Notes: a model not told the origin generated them from the letters alone. A stretch of DNA of 64,000 nt from Lachnospiraceae bacterium (GCA_910574885.1 CAJTDD010000014.1:10304-74303); one strand, 5' to 3'; shown: positions 18,798-29,070, counted from the first letter of the stretch. Numbers and translations are program-made.

Positions 18798-18831
18798 CTG
18801 TCTGAGGAAGAGATTCATCAGACAGTTTTTT
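18798..18831 (+). terminator. terminator after tRNA-Ala
   Basis: CTGTCTGA (18798-18805) pairs with TCAGACAG (18818-18825), then TTTTTT. It works for the plus strand only. Confidence 0.8.
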
Positions 18832-18959
18832 CGTTCTCTGTATGCCTGTCGAAGCAATAGCCGTTATATGTCGTCCGTTCGTCAGCGTGTCCAATCATTT
18901 CACAGATTGTATTAATACGATAGTATTAGACCGACTTCAGCAGCTGTTTCGGCGATTTA

Positions 18960-19640
18960 CTATTTTCCATCCTTCTCGCTCATCTGTATACCACGTATTT
19001 CTTTGATAACCTCCCTATAAGGCTTTTTCTTACCAAAAAGCATAGTTGTCCCAAGCACAAACCCGTCCATTCCCATAGGGGCAAATTTCTGAATCTTATC
19101 AGCGCTGCAGGCGCCATCCCAATACACCTGGAAATTCATTTCATCCTTCATTTTCAGAAGCGTCGTAATCTTTTCACCCACGAAGGGGAGATACATCTGC
19201 CCTGCATTGCCAGGATTTACTGACATTACAAGCACCTTCTTTACAATCCGAAGCATTTCATAGACATTCTCAATGCTAGTTCCGGGGTTTATCGCAATGC
19301 CCGGAAACATACCTGCATTGGTAATTTTCTGGAGAGTGGTAGATGGATGATATTCCGCCTCCGGGTGAATATAGACAGTATCTTTCTTGCGCAGCTTTCT
19401 CAGGAAAATCTCAATGTTGTTATTAGGGTGTTCTATCATTAGATGGACATCCAGCGGAGTTTTAGTAGCTGATGCAATGTAAGACATATCATTTATAGAC
19501 ATCGCAAAATTCGGTACGTAACGTCCATCCATGATATCTATATGGAAAGAATCGATACCGCCGCTTTCCAGGTTCTTAACTTCTTTCTCCAAATTTCCAT
19601 AATTGGCACACATCATAGATGCCATTAATTCAAACTGCAT
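18960..19640 (-). CDS. ribulose-phosphate 3-epimerase family protein
   Basis: 226 aa TIM barrel with the Rpe family marks FHIDIMDGRYVPNFA, LDVHLMIEHP, INPGTS, VMSVNPGNAGQ and WDGACS. Two sites differ from housekeeping Rpe: VDGG is WDGA, and the phosphate-loop AGSAIF is GTTMLF. So it may act on another ketose phosphate. It is the last gene of the 21-kb glycan array, 40 nt after the HAD gene, and may feed a sugar phosphate or sugar alcohol precursor into the glycan. A housekeeping rpe probably exists elsewhere. Confidence 0.8.
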   Translation of the reverse strand: MQFELMASMMCANYGNLEKEVKNLESGGIDSFHIDIMDGRYVPNFAMSINDMSYIASATKTPLDVHLMIEHPNNNIEIFLRKLRKKDTVYIHPEAEYHPSTTLQKITNAGMFPGIAINPGTSIENVYEMLRIVKKVLVMSVNPGNAGQMYLPFVGEKITTLLKMKDEMNFQVYWDGACSADKIQKFAPMGMDGFVLGTTMLFGKKKPYREVIKEIRGIQMSEKDGK

Positions 19641-19680
19641 ATATATCCATTCCTTTCCTTCGCTTGGAGCCTAATGTTCC

Positions 19681-21768
19681 TTAAATAAGTTCTTTTATAT
19701 CTGTCATCCGATTAAAAAAAGGGTCCTCTACAATCAATTCCTGAAAATCTTTGTCCGAAATCTTTAGATTATGAATTAATCCTAGAAACGTCTCATCTAA
19801 CCGCTTACTTCGGCTTTCCATATTTGCAGGCAAAAGTTTTAGATATCTGCCAAAATAATCCAGGATTCCTGCCTGCGCCTGCATAACACATCTGATATCT
19901 TTTTCTTTCCGAGTTTCTTTCACAAACACTGGATTTCCGCTGTCATCAAATCCCCATACACATGGATGTGGGGCAGTCAAAACTGTCTCCAGAACATAAT
20001 AATTATCATAAATACTGCTTCCATCCGTCTCATCTATATCATAAAAAGACTCTATATCAAGCCCCCTATCCTTCATGAAGTATGCTTCAAGCTGCAAAAA
20101 ATACATACCTTTCAGACGATGCGCAGCAAATCTCTCTACATACATCTGTGTCGTCCCCTTTGCCACAAAATCAAAAAAAGCCACATCTCCGCCTTTTAGA
20201 GCCAATTTCTCTATATATTTCATATATTTTTCCCGCTCATTCACGGCTTGTCTTAAAATATCATCCTTATATCTAAGCAGGTCAGTCTCCGTCTTGTCCC
20301 ACCGCTTGGCATTCCCACCCTTCTTTTCAGTCCTTCCACACTCTAATCCAAACCGCGCTTTCAGATTTTCTTCCAATGTACCGCTGAATCTCATACTATC
20401 CACGTAAACAATATCTTCCTCGTTCATCATACCTGCCCGAACTGCCGCCATCCTTGAAGTCAGAAAATACACGGTATCTGCATTTTTATCCAGCATCTGG
20501 TACATCTTCTGCAGAAGATATCCGTCCCTTGCGCTAAACCAGATATTATGCAATCCATAATGCTGCACTCTTTCCCGAAACCAGAACACAAAATCCGTGA
20601 TGATTGGTGCGCAGAGTAAATAACCGATATCATAAGCATCAGATACCTCGATTTTCTTTTTGGCTGTCTCGAACTGAAAGGGATCATTAAACAGTTTTGC
20701 TGAAAACATTCCCACCTTCAATCGCTCTGCTAAACTGTCTGAATCCATTTCCAATCCCATGTTTCCAACCGCATCCAGCAAATCCTCTTTGCTAAATATA
20801 CGATATGTATCCATTCCTTTTTTTAACGCCATCTCCATATCTGTGATAAGATCGTCGCCAATATGCAGATATTGTTTTTCTCCTTCAAGTTCCAATAACT
20901 TATCGAAAAGATGTTGTCTTTTCCCTGTGTTATACTCGCAGGATACCAAAAGACCCGTATATCCTGTCAACAGACATTCCCTCAATATCTGTTCTATCTG
21001 TGTCTTTGTGTAATAGGTATCAGTCACGATATAGACAGCCTTCTTTTTCTGAATACAATATTTGTACGCCTCACAAACTGCCTCTCTTCTTAAAAGCGTC
21101 CTGCAATCAATCTCCCACTCCAGTTCTGCTAATTCGCCGGCCGAAACACAAACCCCCTGTGTACATTTCAAGACCTCCTTATATAATCGCTCAAGCGTCG
21201 GAGCCCCTTCATCCGACAGCCTCTTTTCTGCTTCCAGACGCTTAGAAGGAAACTGGTCAATGTAGATATCTTTCATCTTTAGCGCACTATCCATGAGTTC
21301 AATGATATCAGACGAAAATAATACTTCACGCAAAATAAGAGTATCAAAAAGATCAAAGCTGATCACTTCTGCTTTGTCTATCTTTTTATATAGCTCATCT
21401 TTCGTCTCTCCCTTCATATGCATAAAGCTATATGTAATGCTTTCTCTTTCCAGAAGATTTTTCCCCCTAATGTCCATAAGAGCAATTCCGCATTCTGAAC
21501 AGATATCCCCGATTTTCCCGGCAATCGCTTTGCAGGAACCCGGACGTGCAACGACAATAATAAGCTTCACACCTGCTTCAACCACATAAGACAGAGATAC
21601 AATTTTTTTGCCGTACAGTTCCCCCTCTTCACGGAAGCTGTCCAACAGACCAAGGATTTCAAATCTGTCCTCCAACGAAAGAAGTGCTCCTTTTGTCTCC
21701 GTACCAAGACCATACAGTGCAGTTTTTTCCCCGATATATTTTTGAAATGGTTCATTTATCCCAGACAT
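19681..21768 (-). CDS. HAD superfamily protein with N-terminal Rossmann-like module (COG5610-like)
   Basis: 695 aa. Residues ~14-95 form the Rossmann-like module (TALYGLGTETKG, then LLDS). The HAD core starts at VISFDLFDTLILREVLF with the nucleophile Asp, and later HIGDDLITDMEMALKKGM supplies the acidic motif. A long C-terminal part (from ~380) has ARDGYLLQKMYQML. This layout matches the large HAD proteins often found in capsule loci of Firmicutes, whose substrate is not known. The ATG at 21768 has AAGGAAG upstream; a GTG 9 nt earlier does not. Confidence 0.7.
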   Translation of the reverse strand: MSGINEPFQKYIGEKTALYGLGTETKGALLSLEDRFEILGLLDSFREEGELYGKKIVSLSYVVEAGVKLIIVVARPGSCKAIAGKIGDICSECGIALMDIRGKNLLERESITYSFMHMKGETKDELYKKIDKAEVISFDLFDTLILREVLFSSDIIELMDSALKMKDIYIDQFPSKRLEAEKRLSDEGAPTLERLYKEVLKCTQGVCVSAGELAELEWEIDCRTLLRREAVCEAYKYCIQKKKAVYIVTDTYYTKTQIEQILRECLLTGYTGLLVSCEYNTGKRQHLFDKLLELEGEKQYLHIGDDLITDMEMALKKGMDTYRIFSKEDLLDAVGNMGLEMDSDSLAERLKVGMFSAKLFNDPFQFETAKKKIEVSDAYDIGYLLCAPIITDFVFWFRERVQHYGLHNIWFSARDGYLLQKMYQMLDKNADTVYFLTSRMAAVRAGMMNEEDIVYVDSMRFSGTLEENLKARFGLECGRTEKKGGNAKRWDKTETDLLRYKDDILRQAVNEREKYMKYIEKLALKGGDVAFFDFVAKGTTQMYVERFAAHRLKGMYFLQLEAYFMKDRGLDIESFYDIDETDGSSIYDNYYVLETVLTAPHPCVWGFDDSGNPVFVKETRKEKDIRCVMQAQAGILDYFGRYLKLLPANMESRSKRLDETFLGLIHNLKISDKDFQELIVEDPFFNRMTDIKELI

Positions 21769-21790
21769 TTTTGTCACTTCCTTATTGTAT

Positions 21791-23179
21791 TTAATGATTG
21801 AATATCAAACTCATAAGTCTCTCTTCAAAAGCATCCATAGAAAAATATTTTTCATAAACTCTGCGGGCATTATTACCCATTATTTGCAAATCAAATTTCC
21901 CCACGATACAGTCCTCCAACGCTGACCTAAGCCGGTTTACATTCTCGCTTGGAAATATAATTCCATCGATTCCGTCCCTTATGTATTCTGCCGTGCCTGC
22001 AGTATCTGAAATCAGACAAGGAATGCTGTGCATCATCGCTTCTGCAGCTACGGTAGGCATCGGATCTTCTCTGGAAGGACACACTAAGATATCTGTCTGT
22101 TCCAGAATGCAGTTTATTTCGTTTCTTCCCACAGGCCCTGAAATGATAATCTCAGAAATATCTTTTGCAGACTCCATGATCTCCTTTGCCAGCAGAGATG
22201 TATTTTCGCCGACAAAGATGAACCGTGCTCTCTTTCTGATCTCTGGACTTAACCTTTGAATGGCTTTCAACAGAATGTCCTGGCCTTTTCTATATTCGAT
22301 ATATCCAATGACAGTAAAACACATCTTGTTATGATGTCTTCCTGACTGCACTATTTTACCTACTCTTCTAAATTGATCCGTAACACCATAAAGTAAATAT
22401 TCCACATGAAAATCCGGTCTGAATATCTTCAAGGCTTTCTCCGGTATAGGTCCTACGCTCCATATCTTCATATTATGTGACACTAGCTTATCCATCGTTT
22501 CCTGACGGACTCCATCATAAAAAAAGGGGGCGTCGTGAAGCCACCATGCAACTGGTATCTCTGGTTCTCTCTCCGAAAGAAATACATGAAAATTCATCGT
22601 ATTGCAGATGATAAAATTATACTCCCTGACCCAATCCGATTCTTTCATTGTCGCAATCATCAGATTTTCGTCTATGACTGCCGGTATCCCTTCCCTGGTT
22701 AAAATATCACGCAGAGGGCCATCCAGCATAGATACATATACCACATGGTATCCTTTTTTAATCAGTGCTTGTGCCGCATGATATAAGGCGATGGCAGGAC
22801 CTCCCAACGTCAAATCATGGCTCAACAACAGAATCTTCTTATTAACTCTGAGATTCCCGGCGTTATCGACACACACTCTTCGACACTTTTTAGAGGGTGT
22901 ACCAATCAAATCATGTAAGTCAAAAAAATGATATATCTTCTCTTCACTTACCCCCAAATCAAGCAACTGGACCCTCATCATTTTCACGTAAAAGCTCAAA
23001 ATAATAATCGCATCAAACTCATATTGCAGGACATTTTCTGGTGCAATCACAAGAATATCATCTATATAATAACCCTGTTTCTCTTTTGAATTATCAATCA
23101 GAGCAACCACATCTTTTTTCTCAAACCAAATCTTATATCGATTATAATATTCGCCTGTGCCAAACAGTAAAAATCTCAT
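21791..23179 (-). CDS. GT4-type glycosyltransferase with N-terminal Rossmann-like module
   Basis: 462 aa. Residues 1-~100 are the shared module (FLLFGTGEYYNRY, LIDNSKEKQGYYIDDILV). From ~115 a GT-B fold: LSHDLTLGGPAIALYHAAQAL, then VIGYIEYRKGQDILLKAI and the nucleotide-sugar site CPSREDPMPTVAAEAMMHSIP. It transfers a sugar from an NDP-donor in the cytoplasm. The start was set at ATG 23179 because AAGGAG lies 5-6 nt upstream, too close for the earlier GTG. Confidence 0.8.
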   Translation of the reverse strand: MRFLLFGTGEYYNRYKIWFEKKDVVALIDNSKEKQGYYIDDILVIAPENVLQYEFDAIIILSFYVKMMRVQLLDLGVSEEKIYHFFDLHDLIGTPSKKCRRVCVDNAGNLRVNKKILLLSHDLTLGGPAIALYHAAQALIKKGYHVVYVSMLDGPLRDILTREGIPAVIDENLMIATMKESDWVREYNFIICNTMNFHVFLSEREPEIPVAWWLHDAPFFYDGVRQETMDKLVSHNMKIWSVGPIPEKALKIFRPDFHVEYLLYGVTDQFRRVGKIVQSGRHHNKMCFTVIGYIEYRKGQDILLKAIQRLSPEIRKRARFIFVGENTSLLAKEIMESAKDISEIIISGPVGRNEINCILEQTDILVCPSREDPMPTVAAEAMMHSIPCLISDTAGTAEYIRDGIDGIIFPSENVNRLRSALEDCIVGKFDLQIMGNNARRVYEKYFSMDAFEERLMSLIFNH

Positions 23180-23196
23180 CCCCACTCCTTTGCATT

Positions 23197-24270
23197 TTAA
23201 GGTATGGCATACAGAACCATCTCATTATCTGCATTGCTATAGCTTCGGAGGTAAAACTTGTACTCAGAAACTAAAGCTTTCATATAGAGCGGCAGCGTAA
23301 CAATATCCTCCGGTTTATGGTAAATACAGATTGCAAGCTTTGGCTTATCTCTTTTTATTATCTTTTCTGCTCCCTTTAATGACTCTAGTTCTGCTCCTTC
23401 AACATCCATCTTGATAAATGTAATCTTGTCGTGTACATCCACAACATCATCAATAGCTGCTGTTTTTATCGTGCATTTTCCTTCTCCAATATGCGCACAT
23501 CCATCTGCTGTTGAAGCAAAAGGCAATTTGGAACTGCAGCTCCATGTCCCATAGGGAAATAGTGATATTTCAGGAAAAGACTCCTTTTCTCTCTCAAGCC
23601 TTTTCAGACAATTTTCATAATTCTTGGGATCCGGCTCAAATGCATATACCTTCTTCAGACCGCCGCAAAGTTTTGCAAAATCATAGGTCGTACCCAAGTC
23701 ATAGCATCCTGCGTCTACAAAAATCTCCTCATCCAAGTAATGTAAAAAGTCCTCATAAAAATAATCATCGCCTGTTCCGCATTTAAAAAATGACCGAATA
23801 TCCATGAGTTCCCTTTCTTCAACGCCATGATTAATCAGATATTCTTTCACTTCCTTCATATATTTTGTTGTACATATGACAATCTTTTTTTGCTCTCTCC
23901 TCCCGAAGAGCTCCATTGGCGATATTACCCTGTATCCATAAAAATCCTTTTTTTGCTTCTGAATATCACTGTCACAAAACTCAATTTCCAGGTTACATTC
24001 TTTCAGATACGGTATCAGACGTTCCGAAAAACTGCCTGTCCCATAGAACGTAATCTTTATCCCCTCAGGCAGTGTCTTAATGAAATCTTTTTCATCACAT
24101 CCGTTCCATACTGGAATATCCGGATGCGACTTTTTAGCCATATGCTCCACATATCCAAAGTTTCCAGTCACAAGCCAGTTTAGACGGTCAAGATATAGTT
24201 CTTTTGATAACTGATCCTCAAGCATTTCATAAACATCTTTTAACCCCTGTATGAATTCGTCAGGCTGCAT
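23197..24270 (-). CDS. FkbM-family methyltransferase with Rossmann-like module
   Basis: 357 aa. After a helical start, residues ~72-150 hold the module (KITFYGTGSFSERLIPYL, FCDSD). From ~170 the FkbM SAM-dependent methyltransferase follows: EIFVDAGCYDLGTTYDFAK (SAM motif I), KVYAFEPDPKNYENC, TAAIDDVV, FIKMDVEGAELESLKGA. FkbM enzymes O-methylate sugars or polyketides, so this probably methylates a residue of the glycan. The ATG at 24270 has GGAGG 8 nt upstream; an earlier ATG at 24300 overlaps the GT8 stop. Confidence 0.8.
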   Translation of the reverse strand: MQPDEFIQGLKDVYEMLEDQLSKELYLDRLNWLVTGNFGYVEHMAKKSHPDIPVWNGCDEKDFIKTLPEGIKITFYGTGSFSERLIPYLKECNLEIEFCDSDIQKQKKDFYGYRVISPMELFGRREQKKIVICTTKYMKEVKEYLINHGVEERELMDIRSFFKCGTGDDYFYEDFLHYLDEEIFVDAGCYDLGTTYDFAKLCGGLKKVYAFEPDPKNYENCLKRLEREKESFPEISLFPYGTWSCSSKLPFASTADGCAHIGEGKCTIKTAAIDDVVDVHDKITFIKMDVEGAELESLKGAEKIIKRDKPKLAICIYHKPEDIVTLPLYMKALVSEYKFYLRSYSNADNEMVLYAIP

Positions 24271-24296
24271 ACACTTTTCCTCCACATACTTACATC

Positions 24297-25577
24297 TCAT
24301 CCTTGCATCTTTTTCTCATATTCCGTATATTTTTCATCCAGCCTTGCATAATACGTATTGTCTTTATGGATATATCTGATCATCCTGCAATCATTGATTC
24401 CCATCTGATTTAACTGTTTTTTTATTGGAATAAACCCGTTCTGGCTACTGATGATATAAAAAGCATTCGGATATTCGTCCTCAAGCCGCGCTGCCGAAAT
24501 AACCGGAATCCCCCGATATGTCATACCCTGTTTTGCCTTATCATTATCGGCAAATGCTGCAATGGATTTTACATTTGACCGAAGCAAATGGTCTGCAACT
24601 TTCTTCCCGATTTCAGAGAATCCAAATACGACAACTTGCTCTGCCTTCTCTGCCATCCCACGTATATATGACCAGTCACTTTTCCGTTCAGCTTCCAAAG
24701 CTGCTTCCCAAATATTGCGGTAAACCGACTCGTCCAACACTCTGCCTGCCTCGTTCCACCACAGTGTATTCACTTTAAGCCTTGTACAGATCCATGGTTT
24801 AAAATAACCTGTAAAATGCAGCACACAGGCTCTCTCTTCAATATGAGACAACTCTTCCTCTGAATAGCCGTCCGGTGGTTTCTCGGCTATACTTCCATAA
24901 TATTCTGTAAAAAAATCATATTTTAAAGGAAGTATTTTTATTTTTCCATAACAGCATTTATTGATAATATCCTGATCCATATATTTGCAGCCTGAGCCTA
25001 TGGCTTCGATCATTCTATGCTCCACATGGTCTTCCCTGATTTTGTTAAGATTAAGAAGCATAAAGCCAACATTCACATAATCGTCCATGGATGGAATATG
25101 CAAGATGTCGGCATATTCCTTATACTCTGACATATGGCTCTGAACCCCCAAATCCTTCACCGCAGCCACATAATCATTCTCCATATCAGTGTTATAAACT
25201 TCCGATAAGTCATCCCTGATTATCATATCCCCGTCAATAAACAGGCATCGTTCTTCCTCTATCATCTGGCTAATATATAGCCTGTAATAGGACGCAACCG
25301 AAATATGGGCTGTTGTGACTGCTTTATCTAGCCTTGAATCATGAATCTCCTTAAAGGTAAACTCAATCCTGCCGTCCTTTTTTTCCAATTTCTTCAGCAT
25401 ATCCCGGCAAGCATAATTAAAATTCCGGTCACATAGAATATATACATGAAAGCATGTACCTTTCTTTGAAGATGTTAAAATAGAAGATAACGTCACAAGT
25501 GTCGGTATGACGTAATTTTCATCGGTTGACATTACAATATTTATTTTCTCCACAGTACACTCCCTATCCATTTTCAT
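24297..25577 (-). CDS. GT8 glycosyltransferase with C-terminal Rossmann-like module
   Basis: 426 aa. The GT8 domain (about 10-285) opens INIVMSTDENYVIPTLVTLSSI and carries the metal-binding DGD in CLFIDGDMII, then NVGFMLLNLNKIR, CVLHFTGYFKPW. The C-terminal module (~305-410) reads VVVFGFSEIGKKVADHLL, FADNDKAKQG, GIPVISAARL, the clearest copy in the array. GT8 members are retaining glucosyl/galactosyl transferases. The upstream GT2 overlaps by 14 nt; a GTG at 25553 with AGGGAG upstream is an alternative start. Confidence 0.8.
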   Translation of the reverse strand: MKMDRECTVEKINIVMSTDENYVIPTLVTLSSILTSSKKGTCFHVYILCDRNFNYACRDMLKKLEKKDGRIEFTFKEIHDSRLDKAVTTAHISVASYYRLYISQMIEEERCLFIDGDMIIRDDLSEVYNTDMENDYVAAVKDLGVQSHMSEYKEYADILHIPSMDDYVNVGFMLLNLNKIREDHVEHRMIEAIGSGCKYMDQDIINKCCYGKIKILPLKYDFFTEYYGSIAEKPPDGYSEEELSHIEERACVLHFTGYFKPWICTRLKVNTLWWNEAGRVLDESVYRNIWEAALEAERKSDWSYIRGMAEKAEQVVVFGFSEIGKKVADHLLRSNVKSIAAFADNDKAKQGMTYRGIPVISAARLEDEYPNAFYIISSQNGFIPIKKQLNQMGINDCRMIRYIHKDNTYYARLDEKYTEYEKKMQG

Positions 25578-26706
25578 GCATACCTCTTATCAATTCTCCT
25601 ATGGTCCATATTTTTGCATTTAGCTTTTGACTTAATATTTTCCTAACATCCTCTTCATGTTCCACTAGAGATATAATTACCAAATCCACACCAGGCAATG
25701 TTTCTTTTGGTGTGTATATTGGTATGGTTGGTTTTAAATACGGTATGCTTCTGTCTATAAAGTAACAGACCGATATACCCGCCTCTTTTAATGAATTCTC
25801 AATCTGTTTTCCAATAGTTCCGTTTCCATATATTGCTACCTTGTGAAAACCTCTTTTTTTTATGATATCCCAAATCCTTATCCCTCTGTTTTCCTGCTTC
25901 AGCCAGTCATCATACAAAGTTACCATGTTCCTGAACTTATCGAGAAGCTGTATTTTCCCGAATACTTCTTTCCAAAAAGCCTGCTGCAAATCAGACATTT
26001 CCGCATCAGAAAGCAGTTTAATTTTTCTCACAATCTCTACAACTTCCTGTTCAGACTGAATCATCTTTACCGTTTGAAGAGATGCATTATTTCCATCCAT
26101 AACATGTTCAAATAAAATGTCATCATTTAATACAAACTGTTTTCCTTCGCTCAACATACAGAGCCATAGCAGCCAGTCGTCTGCCCCATTATGATGCAGA
26201 ATATTTTTCTTCCAGATATCTGAAATTGAATTCTTCCTGATAAGTACCTGTCCTGGAGACACAATTGTATTCCCGTTTCTAATGACATAATTTCTGTCAA
26301 CCGCATTCTGAAAGAATCTCTGCTCATCATAGTAAATTTTGCCTCCGTCTACTAATCGACAAACCACTGCATCCCCATCTTTGATTCGGTCCAACTGACT
26401 TTTAAGATATAAAGGGAAAATCCGATCATCCTGATCCAGAAATAATACATATTCCCCCTTCGCCTCATTTAATCCATGAACTCTTGCTCCATGGATACCT
26501 CGGTTAAACTCTGTGTTCAAAATCCTGATATCAACCGTATACGAATATATATCTATTTTGATAGGCGTCAGAGGGTCATCATTGACAAACAATAATTCTG
26601 TCTTTGCGCCTGTAACTTCTGCACAGGCTTCGATTTGATGAATCATCCTCTCTATGTACGGTATTCCTTGATAAACCGGAACAACTACACTTACTGATAC
26701 CAACAC
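25564..26706 (-). CDS. GT2 glycosyltransferase with C-terminal Rossmann-like module
   Basis: 380 aa. GT-A domain about 1-230: VSVVVPVYQGIPYIERMI, LLFVNDDP, EYVLFLDQDDRI (the DxD-type metal site). C-terminal module about 285-375: KVAIYGNGTIGKQIENSL, FIDRS, DLVIISLVEHEED. GTG start with GAGGTG upstream. It is followed directly by the GT8 gene. Donor and acceptor unknown. Confidence 0.78.
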   Translation of the reverse strand: MLVSVSVVVPVYQGIPYIERMIHQIEACAEVTGAKTELLFVNDDPLTPIKIDIYSYTVDIRILNTEFNRGIHGARVHGLNEAKGEYVLFLDQDDRIFPLYLKSQLDRIKDGDAVVCRLVDGGKIYYDEQRFFQNAVDRNYVIRNGNTIVSPGQVLIRKNSISDIWKKNILHHNGADDWLLWLCMLSEGKQFVLNDDILFEHVMDGNNASLQTVKMIQSEQEVVEIVRKIKLLSDAEMSDLQQAFWKEVFGKIQLLDKFRNMVTLYDDWLKQENRGIRIWDIIKKRGFHKVAIYGNGTIGKQIENSLKEAGISVCYFIDRSIPYLKPTIPIYTPKETLPGVDLVIISLVEHEEDVRKILSQKLNAKIWTIGELIRGMHENG

Positions 26707-26728
26707 TTTTTCACCTCTGATAAATCAC

Positions 26729-27886
26729 TTATACAATCGGGATTTCCTGTGGACGAACCCAGAGCATTCGTTCTCTATGAATCCCTAATGAAGCTAACTC
26801 GTCCATAATCTCATCTGCCATCTCTCTGTTCTTGACTGCGATGAGTATTTTTATATAATCTAAACTCACAATCCGGGCAGGATGTATAATTTTTCTGCCG
26901 TCACAGGTATTTTTATCAACCCATGCGGCTATATTACAATAATGATTATCCACAATCTGATGATAATAAGACTGCCCTACCTCTCCAGCGCCATACAGGA
27001 TAATATCGCTGCCTTTTTCTATTATTGTATAGGGAAATAGAAATGTCCTCTTAAACCGAATATGAAATATCTGCTGTAACCCTTGTTCCAGAAGAAGCCA
27101 GACATAGTTTTTTAATTGTTTCTGTAAATGGTATTTGTTTTGGTATTTAAAAAAGCGCTTCTGCATATATTGATAAAAAGACTGAATTTCACAAATCGTA
27201 TTGATATTCATATTCCGGCACATAGACTCCTCATGAATTCTATAAAAATATTGATATTTCTTTATAATATAAATGCGATTTATCTCCAGGCAACAGGGAT
27301 AGAAAATGGCAGCGTCTTCTCCCATTGTAATTTTCCTGTCCGCTCTTTCAAATGCTCCCAGTAAGAGCTTTCGTTTCATGATTTTTGTACACAAAGACGG
27401 CTGTGCTCCTCTTTGCCCTTTCGCTGCGTCATGCATCATATTAGATAAAAAGATATCTAAGTTTACTCCTCTCTCATAAGAGCCATACAATGTGTTATCA
27501 TCAATCTCTGTTTTTGTCTGTCCAAATACAGCCGTATACCCCATTGAAACAATGTCGCACTTCTTATCTTCTGCTACAGACATCAGATCCTGATACATAT
27601 CATGAGCAATCCAGTCGTCGCTATCCACAAAACCGATATACTCCCCTTTACTGCTTTTAAGACCATGCCATCTGGCTTCCATACAGCCCATATTGTTTTG
27701 GTGTATCACACGTATCCGGCTGTCTGCTTTTTCATATTCATCACATATTTCACCGGAACCATCCGTAGAACCATCATCTACGAGAATTATTTCCATATCT
27801 TTGTACACCTGGTTACTTATACTCTGAATACATTGCTTTAGATATTTTCTGTTGTTATATACTGGCACAATTACCGTCAATTTCAT
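26729..27886 (-). CDS. GT2 glycosyltransferase with C-terminal Rossmann-like module
   Basis: 385 aa. GT-A domain: LTVIVPVYNNRKYLKQCI, IILVDDGSTDGSGEICDE, YIGFVDSDDWI. The C-terminal module reads DIILYGAGEVGQSYYHQI, AWVDKN, KILIAVKNREMAD. The ATG at 27886 was chosen since GGAG stands 9-10 nt upstream and the protein then begins MKLTVIVPVYN as usual; a start at 27916 adds ten unlikely residues. Confidence 0.8.
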   Translation of the reverse strand: MKLTVIVPVYNNRKYLKQCIQSISNQVYKDMEIILVDDGSTDGSGEICDEYEKADSRIRVIHQNNMGCMEARWHGLKSSKGEYIGFVDSDDWIAHDMYQDLMSVAEDKKCDIVSMGYTAVFGQTKTEIDDNTLYGSYERGVNLDIFLSNMMHDAAKGQRGAQPSLCTKIMKRKLLLGAFERADRKITMGEDAAIFYPCCLEINRIYIIKKYQYFYRIHEESMCRNMNINTICEIQSFYQYMQKRFFKYQNKYHLQKQLKNYVWLLLEQGLQQIFHIRFKRTFLFPYTIIEKGSDIILYGAGEVGQSYYHQIVDNHYCNIAAWVDKNTCDGRKIIHPARIVSLDYIKILIAVKNREMADEIMDELASLGIHRERMLWVRPQEIPIV

Positions 27887-27909
27887 TACAATATCTCCAT
27901 CCGTTCTTA

Positions 27910-29070
27910 TTACCAAAGCGCAGGAATGATATCTTTACAGAGAATTACATCTGTTTCTTGCATCTTATTTTTTACGGTTTCCGCTACTTCTTCTGCTTCC
28001 ATATTTAATGCAATAAAAATGAGGTCCGTTCCAGGCAGATCCATCTCAATCGAGTATGAGGTAACGTCAACGATTTCTTTATATTTTTGATCAATCACAT
28101 ACTTTATGGCGATTTTTAAATCATCCAGATACTTCTTTATTCTTCTTCCCCATTGACCATAACCATAAATACAAACGTCCTTACCATCACAAATGCTGGC
28201 TAATTTTTGCTTAAAACGGTGGTATTGATTTGTAAGCGCTTCAAAATCGGCGCTATTCAAATTCAATAACTTCTGTATCTCATCATTTGTAAACATTGTA
28301 CATTCACACTCATAATAGTAATAGCATTTCTTTAATTGAATACCTTTCTCTAACGGTCTATACAGTGACTCAGTTCGTATATAATGTGCCCATCCTTTGG
28401 GGTTGTCCATAAATATCCGATCTCCCATAGCCGTTAATCCATCTTCGAGATAATCACATATCTTAAAGCTTTTGTTAATCCATCTAATCTTATATCCTTC
28501 ATATGCAATCCTGTCCCATACGACAGCTTCCGTAATAAATGTTTCACCTGTATACTCTGGAAACGGAAATCTGCGTAAAATCTCTGTTTTCAAAACCTCA
28601 GCCTTATCACCTTCTAAACCGAATTTTTCCCGTTCCAGATTCGTGGCGTCGATATACTCCCGAAAGCAAGGCGTGCCTCCAATCATTTTTCCATGCTTAT
28701 TCCTGCTAAGCCCTGATATACCCGCAAACTGACAGTCAGAATGAATCCCTGACCAATATTCTAAGACGGTTTCTACCGCATCGTCCTCCAAATAATCATC
28801 GCTGTCTACGATAAAAAAAGCCTCATACTCTGCCAGTTTCACTCCATAATTAATTGCACTGTGTTTTCCTCTGTTTTCCTGCCGATAAATCCTTATCTGA
28901 AATTCCTGTGTATTCTTCCTCCAACGCTCCACGAGTGAAATCACATCATCTGTTGAGCCATCATCAACAATCAGCCATTCAAACGCATAACAGGTCTGGC
29001 GCAATAAGGAAACGTATAGATTTTCTATGATATAAGCACGATTATAAACTGGGGTAAATATAGTTATCAT
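27910..29070 (-). CDS. GT2 glycosyltransferase with C-terminal Rossmann-like module
   Basis: 386 aa. GT-A domain: MITIFTPVYNRAYIIENL, WLIVDDGSTDDV, FFIVDSDDYL. The C-terminal module (about 290-380): DVCIYGYGQWGRRIKKYL, VIDQK, DLIFIALNMEAEE. It overlaps the upstream GT32-type gene by 29 nt and has GGAGCAGAA before the ATG. This GT2 type with a DGSTDD motif often carries UDP-hexose or hexosamine donors, but the donor is not predictable here. Confidence 0.78.
   Translation of the reverse strand: MITIFTPVYNRAYIIENLYVSLLRQTCYAFEWLIVDDGSTDDVISLVERWRKNTQEFQIRIYRQENRGKHSAINYGVKLAEYEAFFIVDSDDYLEDDAVETVLEYWSGIHSDCQFAGISGLSRNKHGKMIGGTPCFREYIDATNLEREKFGLEGDKAEVLKTEILRRFPFPEYTGETFITEAVVWDRIAYEGYKIRWINKSFKICDYLEDGLTAMGDRIFMDNPKGWAHYIRTESLYRPLEKGIQLKKCYYYYECECTMFTNDEIQKLLNLNSADFEALTNQYHRFKQKLASICDGKDVCIYGYGQWGRRIKKYLDDLKIAIKYVIDQKYKEIVDVTSYSIEMDLPGTDLIFIALNMEAEEVAETVKNKMQETDVILCKDIIPALW

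Noticed and set aside
18798..18831. terminator of the glycan array on the minus strand
   Set aside because: On the minus strand the stem is followed by A-rich sequence; it only serves the plus-strand tRNA gene. I found no clear terminator for the array.
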